From NCBI GenBank assembly GCA_963851025.1, contig CAWKOA010000016.1, positions 186,001 to 250,000 of the forward strand: a DNA stretch of 64,000 nt, read 5' to 3'. This document shows, in pieces, positions 27,950-35,728 of the stretch (positions within the stretch are counted from its first letter, which is position 1; every line of letters begins with the position of its first letter). This DNA is from RYN-230 sp963851025 (GTDB lineage Bacteria > Actinomycetota > Actinomycetes > Streptosporangiales > Streptosporangiaceae). The position numbers were made by a program, and so were the translations under genes. The notes below the pieces were generated by a model, which saw only the letters and a list, made by a program, of their open reading frames with translations, made no database searches and had not been told where the DNA came from.

Positions 27950-29128
27950 GTGCCTGAGAGCGTGACCCTGGAGGGCCTGACCAAGGTCTACCCGGACGGC
28001 ACCGTCGCGCTGCAGGGTCTCGACCTGCACGTTGACGCGGGCGAGTTCATGGTCCTGGTCGGGCCGTCCGGGTGCGGCAAGACCTCGGCGCTGCGCATGG
28101 TGGCCGGCCTGGAGCAGATCAGCGCGGGTACCCTGCGCTTCGGCGACCGCGTGGTCAACGACGTGCCGCCGCGGCAGCGGGACGTGGCCATGGTGTTCCA
28201 GAACTATGCGCTGTACCCGCACCTGACCGTGGCCCAGAACATCGCGTTCGCGCTGGAGAACCGGCAGATGCCGAAGGCGGAGCGGGAGCGCCGGGTCCGC
28301 GAGGCCGCGTCCATCCTGGGCCTGGCCACGATGCTCGGCCGCAGGCCGAGGCAGCTGTCCGGCGGCCAGCGGCAGCGGGTCGCCATGGGCCGGGCCATCG
28401 TCCGCGAGCCGGCCATCTTCCTGATGGACGAGCCGCTGTCCAACCTGGACGCGAAGCTGCGGGTGCAGATGCGCGCCGAGGTGCTGGGGGTGCACCGGCG
28501 GATCGGCGCCGCGACCCTGTACGTCACCCACGACCAGACCGAGGCCATGACCATGGGGGACCGGGTAGCGGTGCTGCGGGACGGCGTCCTGCAGCAATCC
28601 GGGAGGCCCCGGGACCTCTACGACCGGCCCGCGAACGTCTTCGTGGCCACGTTCATGGGCTCGCCCGCCATGAACCTCTACCAGGCGGGCCTGGAGGTGA
28701 CCGGGGAGGTCGCGGAGCTCGTCCTCGGCCACCAGCGGCTGGCCCTGCCGCAGACGGTGCTCAAGCGGGTCAGCGGGCTGGCCGCGCGGCACGGCCAGAC
28801 GGTGATCGCCGGCATCCGCCCGGAGAACCTGGCCGGCCCGGGGGCGGCCGGGACCGCGCCGGAGCCGGGCACCAGCCTCACCGTCGACGTCCAGCTGGTC
28901 GAGGTGCTCGGCAGCGAGCAGCTGGTCCACTTCCACCTGGACGCGGAGCGGGTCCGCGACGAAGCCGAGGGGCGCGGGCCGCTGGGCGCGGCGCTGGACC
29001 CGGCGGCCGCCGGGGTGGCCCGGATCGATCCCCGCGCGCCGGTCCGCCCGCACAGCCCGGCGGTGCTGGCGGTCGACGTCGAGCGGCTGCACTTCTTCGA
29101 CCCGGCCACCGGGACGGCCATCAGCTAG
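27950..29128 (+). CDS. Sugar ABC transporter ATPase (UgpC/MsmK/MsiK type)
   Basis: This is a 392-residue ATP-binding protein that powers CUT1 sugar importers. It has Walker A (GPSGCGKTSALRM), the Q-loop (VFQNYALYPHLTV), the ABC signature LSGGQRQRVAMGRA, Walker B (IFLMDEPLSNLD), the switch histidine (YVTHDQTEAMTMGD) and a C-terminal TOBE-like regulatory domain. Proteins of this type (for example MsiK in Streptomyces) serve several importers. That matters here because the GH127-linked importer has no ATPase of its own. The GTG start follows GGGGAGCACC. It is the last gene of the GH51 operon. Confidence 0.93.
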   Translation: MPESVTLEGLTKVYPDGTVALQGLDLHVDAGEFMVLVGPSGCGKTSALRMVAGLEQISAGTLRFGDRVVNDVPPRQRDVAMVFQNYALYPHLTVAQNIAFALENRQMPKAERERRVREAASILGLATMLGRRPRQLSGGQRQRVAMGRAIVREPAIFLMDEPLSNLDAKLRVQMRAEVLGVHRRIGAATLYVTHDQTEAMTMGDRVAVLRDGVLQQSGRPRDLYDRPANVFVATFMGSPAMNLYQAGLEVTGEVAELVLGHQRLALPQTVLKRVSGLAARHGQTVIAGIRPENLAGPGAAGTAPEPGTSLTVDVQLVEVLGSEQLVHFHLDAERVRDEAEGRGPLGAALDPAAAGVARIDPRAPVRPHSPAVLAVDVERLHFFDPATGTAIS

Positions 29129-29250
29129 TCAGGCCGCGGCGCGGGACTTCGCGCCCGCCCGCCCGGCGCGGCGGTCCGCTGCTAACATTCTGTGGCGTGG
29201 CGGTTGCGGGGGGACGTCATGGTTACGCTCCCGGCCCTGGACGGTGGACC

Positions 29251-29688
29251 ATGGGAAACCGCAGCAAGGGATGGCTGTGGACGCGCGAAATAGTCACCCT
29301 GCCTGCCCGAAATCACGAATCGTCCGCCGACCTGGAATGGCAGTGGACGTTACGGGCCGACGGCTCCGTGTGGTGGCGGCTGACCCGTGTCCACGGCCGC
29401 GAAGAGCATAACGACTGGCAGAGCGCGGGACAGCTGGACAAGGCGGCCTGGAATGCGCTCGCCGCGGGCCAGCTGACCCCCGCCGACTACCTGGAGAAGT
29501 GCGCCCGGGACCACGGCCACCGGCTGGCCGTGCCCCGCCACCGGCAGGCCCGGCTCGGGAAATGTCCCGCCTGCGGCGCGCTGGCCGCCAAGGAGCAGGA
29601 CGGCACGCTGCAGCCGCACCAGCGGCCGGCGCAGGACTGGCCGGCCCGGTTCGTGCCCTGCGCCGGGCCGCGCCCCAGGCGGCGGTGA
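29251..29688 (+). CDS. Hypothetical protein with a CPAC motif
   Basis: I do not recognise this 145-residue protein. It starts at the ATG at 29251. The N-terminal half is rich in Trp and charged residues (WQWTLRADGSVWWRLTRVHG) and the C-terminal half has a single CPAC pair and many basic residues. It is soluble and has no signal peptide or membrane segment. It stands alone between the ABC operon and the DUF3052 gene, 24 bases before the latter. The composition and third-position GC fit a real gene; the function is unknown. Confidence 0.6.
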   Translation: MGNRSKGWLWTREIVTLPARNHESSADLEWQWTLRADGSVWWRLTRVHGREEHNDWQSAGQLDKAAWNALAAGQLTPADYLEKCARDHGHRLAVPRHRQARLGKCPACGALAAKEQDGTLQPHQRPAQDWPARFVPCAGPRPRRR

Positions 29689-29712
29689 GCGGGGGCCCGC
29701 TAGGTTGCTGCC

Positions 29713-30138
29713 ATGGACCGCACCAGCGCGCCAGGCGGGTACTCCGGCACCCCGCTGCCCGTGAAGCTCGGCATCCGGCCCGGCCAGGCGGTGGCCGCGC
29801 TGGGCGCCCCGGCCGGCTTCGCCGACAGCCTGGCCGCGCAGGCGGGCGTGGAGATCCGCCCGGATCTGGACGGCGGCGCGCTGTTCGACGTGATCGTGTT
29901 CTTCTCGCCGTGGCGCGCCAGCCTGGAGACGGAGCTGGGTCACCTGCGCGAGCACATGGCCCCGGCCTGCGGGCTGTGGATCGCCTGGCCGAAACGCGCG
30001 GCCCGGGTCCCCACCGACATGAGCGACAACGCGGTCCGGGAGGTCGCGCTGCCCACGGGCCTGGTGGACAACAAGGTCTGCGCGATCGACGCGACGTGGT
30101 CCGGCCTCCGCCTGGTGATCAGGCGCGAACTGCGCTAG
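29713..30138 (+). CDS. DUF3052-type protein
   Basis: This 141-residue soluble protein belongs to a small actinobacterial family of unknown function. The recognisable start GGYSGTPLPVKLGIRPGQAV, the middle VIVFFSPWRASLE, the aromatic GLWIAWPKRAA and the end VCAIDATWSGLRLVIRREL match the DUF3052 pattern. Its 3' end overlaps the convergent VOC-family gene by four bases. No regulatory site is evident. The family has no assigned reaction, so none is suggested. Confidence 0.72.
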   Translation: MDRTSAPGGYSGTPLPVKLGIRPGQAVAALGAPAGFADSLAAQAGVEIRPDLDGGALFDVIVFFSPWRASLETELGHLREHMAPACGLWIAWPKRAARVPTDMSDNAVREVALPTGLVDNKVCAIDATWSGLRLVIRRELR

Positions 30139-30653
30139 TCGATCAAATGGTGGCCGTTGAACTCGCCGAGGTCCTCGCGGTAGAGCTCGATCCCGACGCC
30201 GTTGGGGTCACGGAAGTACATGCTCTCCTCGATGCCGCGGTCCGGCCCGGTGTAGTCCAGCCCGGTGTCGTCGAACTTCTTCCTGGCCGCGTCGTACTGC
30301 TCCTGCGGGATGGAGATGGCCAGGTGCTGGACGCCGCCGATGGTCTCCTGCCAGGCCGGGTGATCATGCCCGGGGAAATCAAAGAAACCGAGCATGTTCT
30401 TGTTGCCGATATCGAAGAAGAAATGGCTGGACCCGGCGTAGTCCCGGTTTTCCACCAGCTCGACCAGCGGGAAGCCGAGGAACTCCTGGTAGAACCGGAT
30501 GGTTTCCTCGACGTCGCGGCAGATCAGCGCGAGGTGGTGAACGCCGCGGACCGGGGTGGCGGGCCGCTCGCCCGGCGGCCGCAGGTACCGCTGGCGCAAT
30601 TCCGCGCGCCGGGCCCGGACCTTCTCCAGCTCCGCTCCCTCAGGCTGTGCCAT
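30135..30653 (-). CDS. VOC/glyoxalase family protein
   Basis: This is a 172-residue protein of the vicinal oxygen chelate superfamily, which uses a metal for isomerase, lyase or dioxygenase chemistry. The paired beta-alpha-beta modules are visible: VRGVHHLALICRDVEETIRF with a metal-ligand histidine, GVQHLAISIPQEQYDA with a second one, and a glutamate in NGVGIELYREDL. The pattern resembles extradiol-type or glyoxalase-like enzymes, and the substrate cannot be told. A charged helix of about 35 residues precedes the fold. The ATG at 30653 is the likely start. The gene is followed by four bases of overlap with the DUF3052 gene on the other strand. Confidence 0.78.
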   Translation of the reverse strand: MAQPEGAELEKVRARRAELRQRYLRPPGERPATPVRGVHHLALICRDVEETIRFYQEFLGFPLVELVENRDYAGSSHFFFDIGNKNMLGFFDFPGHDHPAWQETIGGVQHLAISIPQEQYDAARKKFDDTGLDYTGPDRGIEESMYFRDPNGVGIELYREDLGEFNGHHLID

Positions 30654-30731
30654 GACCGGCCTCCCTGCGTAGTCACCCGGAGCCGGGCCCCGGCGGCGGC
30701 GCCGGTCCCAGCCAGCCCAGGCTAACCCAGC

Positions 30732-31184
30732 TCAGCCCGCCCGGTTCCCCGGCACGATCACGACCGGGCACAGCGCGTGGTGGGTGACCTGGGTGCTGAC
30801 CGAGCCCATGACCAGCCGGGCGAATCCGCCCGCCCCGCGCGCCCCGACCACGAGCAACTCCGCGTCCCCGGACGCGTTGATCAGCTCGTCGGCGGCCAGG
30901 CCGCTGAGGGCGCGCACGGTCACCGGCACGCCGGGCGGCCCGCCCCGCCGCCCGGCCGCCTCGTTCACCAGTTCCTGGGTGGCCTTTTCCGCCTGGGACC
31001 GGCTCTCCTCTTCCACCGGGTAGTAGTCGGCGGGCGCGTACCCGGGGCCGTAGATGCCGGACACGATCGGGCTCACGGTGATCACGGTCAGCGGGGTTTT
31101 CCTGAGGTCAGCCTCGTTCAGGGCCCAGTCCAGGGCACTCAGCGAGTGTTCCGAGCCATCCACCCCGACGATGATGCCTGGCAT
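30732..31184 (-). CDS. Universal stress protein (UspA family)
   Basis: This is a 150-residue single-domain Usp protein. The ATP-binding pattern is complete (VGVDGSEHSLSALDWAL at the start and GARGAGGFARLVMGSVS near the end), so it is of the ATP-binding type, as are the Usp proteins of the mycobacterial DosR regulon. It is transcribed away from devR. The gap of about 220 bases between them holds two weak DevR-box-like sites, so induction by low oxygen is likely, though inferred. GGAGACAGCAG precedes the ATG. Confidence 0.9.
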   Translation of the reverse strand: MPGIIVGVDGSEHSLSALDWALNEADLRKTPLTVITVSPIVSGIYGPGYAPADYYPVEEESRSQAEKATQELVNEAAGRRGGPPGVPVTVRALSGLAADELINASGDAELLVVGARGAGGFARLVMGSVSTQVTHHALCPVVIVPGNRAG

Positions 31185-31258
31185 CTGCTGTCTCCTTCGC
31201 GGCCTGCGCTTCTTCCGCTCCTTGACTCCAGGCTAGAAGGACCCCGGCCGCCGGAGCA

Positions 31259-31294
31259 GGGCCGCCCTTCCCGCGGGCCGGGGACCTTCGCCGG
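31259..31294. promoter_or_regulatory. Paired DevR-box-like sites before usp and devR
   Basis: GGGCCGCCCTTCCC (31259-31272) and GGGACCTTCGCCGG (31281-31294) match the 14-base core of the mycobacterial DosR consensus (GGGACTWWAGTCCC) at 8 and 9 positions. They are 22 bases apart, the spacing seen at the other paired sites of this window. Alone they would be weak evidence. Confidence 0.4.
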
Positions 31295-31408
31295 CGCGGG
31301 CAAGGTGCTGTGCGGCTGGTTCAGGTTTAGGCTATGACCGGGAAGACGTGCATATTTGCGCGGCCGGGCGACCGTGGGAGCCCGGCCTGGCCGAGGAGCG
31401 TGCCATTG

Positions 31409-32104
31409 ATGGGTGAGGCGGCCGGCGCAGCGGAGCCGATCCGGGTGTTCCTGCTCGACGATCACGAAATCGTCCGGATGGGCGTCCGCGACCTCCTCGA
31501 AGCCGAACCCGGCATCACCGTCATCGGCGAAGCCGGCACCGCCGCCTCCGCCCTCGCCCGCATCCCCGCCCTCAAACCCGACGTCGCCATCCTCGACATC
31601 CGCCTCCCCGACGGCGACGGCGTCAGCGTCTGCCGCGACATCCGCTCCAAAATGCCCCAGCTCGCCTGCCTCATGCTCACCAGCTTCAGCGACGACGAAG
31701 CCCTCTTCGACGCCATCATGGCCGGCGCCGCCGGCTACGTCCTCAAGCAAATCCGCGGCACCGACCTCGTCGGCGCCGTCCGCACCATCGCCTCCGGCCA
31801 GTCCCTCCTCGACCCCGAAGCCGCCAGCCGCGTCATGCGCCGCATGCGCGACCAGGCCACCGCCGCCGACCCCCTGGCCGGCCTCACCGACCAGGAACGC
31901 CGCATCCTCGCCCTCATCGGCGAAGGCCTCACCAACCGCCAGATCGGCGACCGCCTCTTCCTCGCCGAGAAAACCGTCAAAAACTACGTCTCCGCCCTCT
32001 TCGCCAAACTCGGCATGCAACGCCGCGCCCAAGCCGCCGCCTACGCCGCGCGGGTCTTTGACCAGCAGCAGGCCGCGGAGAACCACGAGTACCGCGAAGG
32101 CTGA
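31409..32104 (+). CDS. devR: DevR/DosR-like hypoxia response regulator
   Basis: This is a NarL-family response regulator very close to mycobacterial DevR (DosR). The receiver domain has the acidic pocket LLDDHEIVRMG and the phosphorylation site Asp63 in AILDIRLPDG. The C-terminal helix-turn-helix reads TNRQIGDRLFLAEKTVKNYV followed by LGMQRRAQAAAYAA, nearly the DevR sequence. I chose the ATG at 31409 (231 residues) after GAGGAG; the frame also opens at 31334. Codon use is odd: from about 31455 to 32050 leucine is nearly always CTC (about 23 CTC to 2 CTG) and Glu/Lys mostly GAA/AAA, unlike all neighbours and unlike its own two ends. The convergent sensor kinase is its likely partner. Confidence 0.92.
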   Translation: MGEAAGAAEPIRVFLLDDHEIVRMGVRDLLEAEPGITVIGEAGTAASALARIPALKPDVAILDIRLPDGDGVSVCRDIRSKMPQLACLMLTSFSDDEALFDAIMAGAAGYVLKQIRGTDLVGAVRTIASGQSLLDPEAASRVMRRMRDQATAADPLAGLTDQERRILALIGEGLTNRQIGDRLFLAEKTVKNYVSALFAKLGMQRRAQAAAYAARVFDQQQAAENHEYREG

Positions 32105-32123
32105 TCTTTCCGGTGGCCCGGCC

Positions 32124-32174
32124 AGCTGACTGAGCCAGCCTGACTGAGCCGGCTGACTGAGCCGGCTGAGCGGG
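32124..32174. repeat. Short tandem repeat between devR and devS
   Basis: Three to four copies of TGACTGAGCCGGC (13-14 bases) fill the gap between the convergent 3' ends of devR and devS. GCCGGC and GGTCAGCTGACC inside it are self-complementary, so the repeat may fold as a bidirectional terminator. Confidence 0.6.
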
Positions 32175-33875
32175 TCAGCTGACCGGCACCCGCCAGTCGA
32201 GCTGGGTGCCGCCCCCGTCGGCCGGGGTGATCGTGAGCTTGCCCCCCAGGTCGGTCGCGCGCTCGGCCATGTTGGCCAGCCCGCTGCGCCGGCTCGTCTG
32301 GCCCATGCCGGTCCCGTCGTCGCGGACCCGCAGTACCAGTTCGGGCCCGACCTCCACGACCACGTCCACCCGGGTGGCGGCCGCGTGCCGGGCCGCGTTC
32401 GACAGGGCTTCGCGGAGCGCGCTGAGCATCTGCTCGCCCGCGCCCGCGGGCACGGCCTCATCGAGCGGGCCGACCAGCCGGAGCGACGGGGCGAACCCGA
32501 GCGCGGGGGTCATCTGGTCCACGACCTCGAGGACCTGCGCCCGCAGCCCGAGCTGCTTGGCGTCGCCCCGCGACTGGAGCGAGAAGATCGCGGTGCGGAT
32601 CTCCCTGATCGTCTCGTCGAGGGCATCCACCGCGGTGCTCACCCGGGTCGCCGCCTCGGGCCGGGTCAGCAGCGGCATGGCGCCCTGGAGTGACATCCCG
32701 GTGGCGTAGAGCCGCTGGATGACCAGGTCGTGCAGGTCCCGCGCGATCCGGTCGCGGTCGGAGAGGATGGCGAGGCGCTCCGCGTCCTGGCGGTGCTCGG
32801 CGAGTTCCAGCGCGATCGCGGCCTGCGCCGCGAAGGTCTGGACCATCTCCACCGCCTCCGGGGCCAGCGGCATCGCCCCGACGTCACGGCCCACGGTAAA
32901 GACCCCGCGGACGTCGCCCGGCGCGCCGAGCGGGAGGATGATGGCCGGCCCGAGCGGCATGTGCTCGCGGGCCGGGCCGGCCACCCGCTCGTCGTGGCCG
33001 AAGTCGTGCAGGCTGACGGCTTCACCGGAGGAGAGCACCTCGCCGGACAACGAGGAGCTGACCGGGAGCACCAGGCCGAGGGCGCCCGGCGCGCCCGCCC
33101 CGGCCGCGTGCTGGATGACCAACTGCTGGCGGTCGGGGGTGGGCACGGCCAGTGCCACCAGGTCCGCGCCGGAAATCTCCAGCGCCTGCTGCGTGACCAG
33201 GGCCAGCACCTCATCCGGATCGGCGCCGGACAGCAGCCTCCTGGTCACCTCGCTGCTGGCGCGCAGCCAGCGCTGCTGCCGGCGGGCCTCCTCGTACAGC
33301 TTGGCGTTGTCGATGGCCACGCCGGCCGCGGCGGCCAGCGCGACGAGCAGCGCCTCGTCCTCCTCGTCGAAGTCGGCGCCGCCCTCCTTCTCGGTCAGGT
33401 ACAGGTTGCCGTAGACCTCGTCCCGGACCCGCACCGGGACACCGAGGAAGCTGCGCATCGGCGGATGCCCCTCGGGGAAGCCGCTCGACTTCGGGCTGGC
33501 CGAGATGTCCGGCAGCCGCATCGGGCGCGGGTCGGTGATCAGCGCGCCGAGCAGGCCCCGGCCCTCCGGCCAGTGATGGATCGCCGCGATCTGGTCGTCC
33601 GCCAGGCCAACCGGGACGAATTCGACCAGGCGGCCGCCTTCGCCGATGATCCCGAGCGCGCCGTAACGGGCCCGGACCAGCGTGATCGCGGCCTCGACGA
33701 TCTGCTTGAGCACCATCTCCAGGTCGAGGTTGGTGCCGACCGCGACGACCGCCTCCAGCAGCGTGTACACCCGGTCCCGGGTGGCCAGCACGGTCTGCAG
33801 CCGGGCCTGGAGCTCGGTGAGCAGGTCATCGAGGCGCAGCTGGGGCAGGGCCAAGTGCGGATCGGTCGGCTCCAC
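32175..33875 (-). CDS. devS: DevS/DosS-like haem sensor histidine kinase
   Basis: The protein has the DevS layout: two GAF domains (about residues 45-195 and 215-360), then a HisKA_3 dimerisation domain with the phospho-acceptor His382 (RIARDLHDLVIQRLYATG) and an HATPase_c domain (ALSNAARHAAATRVDV, DDGTGMG). In GAF-A the proximal haem ligand of mycobacterial DevS is conserved as His137 in GHPPMRSFLGVPVRVRDE, and the distal tyrosine as Tyr159 in NLYLTEK. Oxygen, NO or CO sensing through haem is therefore likely. I chose the GTG at 33875, with GGGAGA upstream and a length of 566 residues close to DevS; the open frame to 34268 adds antisense-like sequence. It converges with devR. Confidence 0.9.
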   Translation of the reverse strand: MEPTDPHLALPQLRLDDLLTELQARLQTVLATRDRVYTLLEAVVAVGTNLDLEMVLKQIVEAAITLVRARYGALGIIGEGGRLVEFVPVGLADDQIAAIHHWPEGRGLLGALITDPRPMRLPDISASPKSSGFPEGHPPMRSFLGVPVRVRDEVYGNLYLTEKEGGADFDEEDEALLVALAAAAGVAIDNAKLYEEARRQQRWLRASSEVTRRLLSGADPDEVLALVTQQALEISGADLVALAVPTPDRQQLVIQHAAGAGAPGALGLVLPVSSSLSGEVLSSGEAVSLHDFGHDERVAGPAREHMPLGPAIILPLGAPGDVRGVFTVGRDVGAMPLAPEAVEMVQTFAAQAAIALELAEHRQDAERLAILSDRDRIARDLHDLVIQRLYATGMSLQGAMPLLTRPEAATRVSTAVDALDETIREIRTAIFSLQSRGDAKQLGLRAQVLEVVDQMTPALGFAPSLRLVGPLDEAVPAGAGEQMLSALREALSNAARHAAATRVDVVVEVGPELVLRVRDDGTGMGQTSRRSGLANMAERATDLGGKLTITPADGGGTQLDWRVPVS

Positions 33876-33925
33876 CAGCTTCTCCCGGGAGATACTTTGG
33901 TCCAGAGGTAATCTCTGAACCAACG

Positions 33926-33962
33926 GTAGCGCCTGGCCGTTGTGCTGTCTGTAGCGCCTTGG
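33926..33962. promoter_or_regulatory. Direct repeats in the devS/Rv1733c-like divergent gap
   Basis: GTAGCGCCTGG (33926-33936) and GTAGCGCCTTGG (33951-33962) are 25 bases apart in the gap between the divergent devS and Rv1733c-like genes. They may be a regulator site; they do not resemble the DevR box. Confidence 0.3.
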
Positions 33963-34091
33963 TGTTCCCGTAGCCCCGTGATCTGCCAGGGAAAACTCTC
34001 CGGGGGAGCGCAGCAGAATGGCCCCCCGGGATGGAGTGAGCCGGGGGCAGGAAAGCCGGGGGTGTGGTTCGGTGCGGTCCGGCCAGAGGTG

Positions 34092-34712
34092 ATGATGGTG
34101 AGCGTGACGCGGACGCTCAAGCGCTCGGTCGCAGCGCTTGCCCGCCGGATGGGTCTGGATGCCAACCCGCTCCGCCGGGGCTGCGACCGTACTGAAGCCT
34201 GGGTGCGGCTCGGGCTCGTGCTGGTCTTCCTGATCGCCAGCCCGCTGGCCGCCATGGGCCTGGGCCACCTGACCAACGACGCGTCACTCCGCGCGGCGCG
34301 GGCCCAGGCCGCGACCGAGCATCAGGTCCCGGCCACCCTCCTGCACAAGGTCTCGCGTAACTCCAACGACCCGCTGTACGCCGCCTCGCAGCTGGCCTGG
34401 GCGCGGGCCCGGTGGACCGCGCCGGACGGGCGGCAGCGCGTCGATGAGGTACCCGCCCCCGTGGGCAGCCGCGCCGGCTACCAGGAGCTGATCTGGGTCG
34501 ACGACGCCGGCCAGCTGGCTTACCCGCCGATCGGGGAGGGGCAGATCGCGAGCCGGGTCATCGCCGTCGTCGCGCTGACCCCGGCCATCCTGGCCGTGCT
34601 CCTGCTCGGGGTGGGCTGGGTGATCCGGCGGCTGCTGGACCGGCGGCGGATGACCAGCTGGGCCTCGGAATGGTCGGCCGTCGAGCCGCTGTGGACCAAG
34701 CGGGCCCACTGA
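34092..34712 (+). CDS. Rv1733c-like membrane protein
   Basis: This 206-residue protein has the plan of the Rv1733c family: a basic N-terminus with NPLRRGCDRTEAWVRLG, a first membrane segment (LVLVFLIASPLAAMGLG), an extracytoplasmic loop of about 100 residues, a second membrane segment (IAVVALTPAILAVLLLGVGW) and a short basic tail. In Mycobacterium tuberculosis Rv1733c is a DosR-regulated membrane protein and antigen of unknown function. Its position next to devS supports the same regulon here. Tandem ATGs lie at 34092 and 34095; the frame upstream to 33942 is not used because it enters the divergent promoter region. Confidence 0.8.
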   Translation: MMVSVTRTLKRSVAALARRMGLDANPLRRGCDRTEAWVRLGLVLVFLIASPLAAMGLGHLTNDASLRAARAQAATEHQVPATLLHKVSRNSNDPLYAASQLAWARARWTAPDGRQRVDEVPAPVGSRAGYQELIWVDDAGQLAYPPIGEGQIASRVIAVVALTPAILAVLLLGVGWVIRRLLDRRRMTSWASEWSAVEPLWTKRAH

Positions 34713-34743
34713 GGCGTGCCTCGCCTTAACCGGCCCGCCGCGT

Positions 34744-34780
34744 CCGACTAAGGCCCGCCCAGCCGGTGACCGAAGTCCTT
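34744..34780. promoter_or_regulatory. Paired DevR-box-like sites before the 34.9 kb membrane protein
   Basis: CCGACTAAGGCCCG (34744-34757) and GTGACCGAAGTCCT (34766-34779) match the DosR core at 9 and 10 of 14 positions and are exactly 22 bases apart. They lie about 115-150 bases before the ATG at 34896. Confidence 0.6.
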
Positions 34781-34895
34781 TCCGGGCAAGGTCACGTGGC
34801 CCTGCCCGCTGCCCCCTGCCCGGCGGGAAGCTGCAGAAGACGAAAAGTTCTTCAGCCGGGCCGGGTGGCCCGGTGCCCAGCAAGGAGGCATCACC

Positions 34896-35486
34896 ATGCG
34901 CCGCAAGACTTTCGATGCACTAGTCAGCGTGGGAGGGCTTGTCCTCGCGGCGGTCCTGCTCGTCGCAGGCGTCCTGCTGCTGTGGGGTCACTCCTACGCC
35001 AACAACCAGGTCACCAGCCAGCTTTCCGCGCAGAAGATCGTTTTCCCGACCAAGAGCAACGCTGAGTTCAAGGCCCTGCCGAAGTCAGACCAGGCCGCCA
35101 TGGGTGCGTACGCAGGCCAGCTGATGACCACCGGCGCGCAGGCCAAGACCTACGCCGACCACTTCATCGCCGTCCACCTGACTGAGATGGGCCAGGGCAA
35201 GACCTACTCCCAGCTGTCCGCCGCCTCGCTGGCCGCGCCGAAGAACACCGCGCTGGCCGGCCTGGTCCAGACCGTGTTCCGCGGCACCACGCTGCGCTCG
35301 ATGCTGCTCGAGGCCTACGGCTTCTGGCAGATCGGCCAGATCGCCCTGTTCGGCGCGATCGCGTCCTTCATCGGCGCCGGCCTGCTGCTGATCCTGTCCA
35401 TCTTCGGCCTGGTGCACGAGCGCCGGGTGCCGGCCGAGACCGAAGTGCTCGCCAAGACGGTGCACGCCAGCACCGTGACCGCGTAA
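34896..35486 (+). CDS. Two-span membrane protein of the hypoxia island
   Basis: I do not recognise a named family. The 196-residue protein has a membrane segment at about residues 10-31 (VSVGGLVLAAVLLVAGVLLL), an extracytoplasmic region of about 110 residues rich in Ala, Lys and Thr, a second segment at about residues 150-172 (IALFGAIASFIGAGLLLIL) and a short cytoplasmic tail. AAGGAGG stands before the ATG at the ideal distance. Two DevR-box-like sites precede it and a strong terminator follows, so it is a single-gene unit that is probably induced by low oxygen. The role is unknown; similar proteins are common beside DevR systems in actinobacteria, as far as I recall. Confidence 0.75.
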   Translation: MRRKTFDALVSVGGLVLAAVLLVAGVLLLWGHSYANNQVTSQLSAQKIVFPTKSNAEFKALPKSDQAAMGAYAGQLMTTGAQAKTYADHFIAVHLTEMGQGKTYSQLSAASLAAPKNTALAGLVQTVFRGTTLRSMLLEAYGFWQIGQIALFGAIASFIGAGLLLILSIFGLVHERRVPAETEVLAKTVHASTVTA

Positions 35487-35501
35487 GCGGCCTCGCCCCT
35501 C

Positions 35502-35543
35502 AGCCAGCTGGCCGGGATCGCGATCCCGGCCAGCTGGCTTTTT
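35502..35543 (+). terminator. Strong intrinsic terminator
   Basis: AGCCAGCTGGCCGGGATCG and CGATCCCGGCCAGCTGGCT are perfect 19-base complementary arms, followed directly by five Ts (35539-35543). It begins 16 bases after the stop at 35486 and is the clearest Rho-independent terminator in the window. Confidence 0.92.
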
Positions 35544-35622
35544 ACGGCCGCCGGCGCCGACCCGAGTTATCCGGGACCGGAAAACGCCCAGCCGCCTTCT
35601 TAACCGCTTCTTAACTAGCCCG

Positions 35623-35658
35623 GGGACCAAGGTCCTTGCCGCCCATGACCGACATCCC
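35623..35658. promoter_or_regulatory. Paired DevR-box-like sites before cytochrome b
   Basis: GGGACCAAGGTCCT (35623-35636) matches the DosR core at 11 of 14 positions, and ATGACCGACATCCC (35645-35658) matches at 8. They are 22 bases apart and end about 70 bases before the ATG at 35729. Confidence 0.62.
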
Positions 35659-35728
35659 TGTTGAGCTTCCGGCCCGCCGGGTCATTCTGTCCGAGTCACT
35701 AGATTCTGGGCCTGTACTAGGAGACCCC

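Noticed and set aside
33876..34268. Extension of the devS frame to 34268
   Set aside because: The extra 130 residues run antisense through the start of the Rv1733c-like gene and resemble no DevS; a GTG with a ribosome binding site at 33875 gives the expected length.
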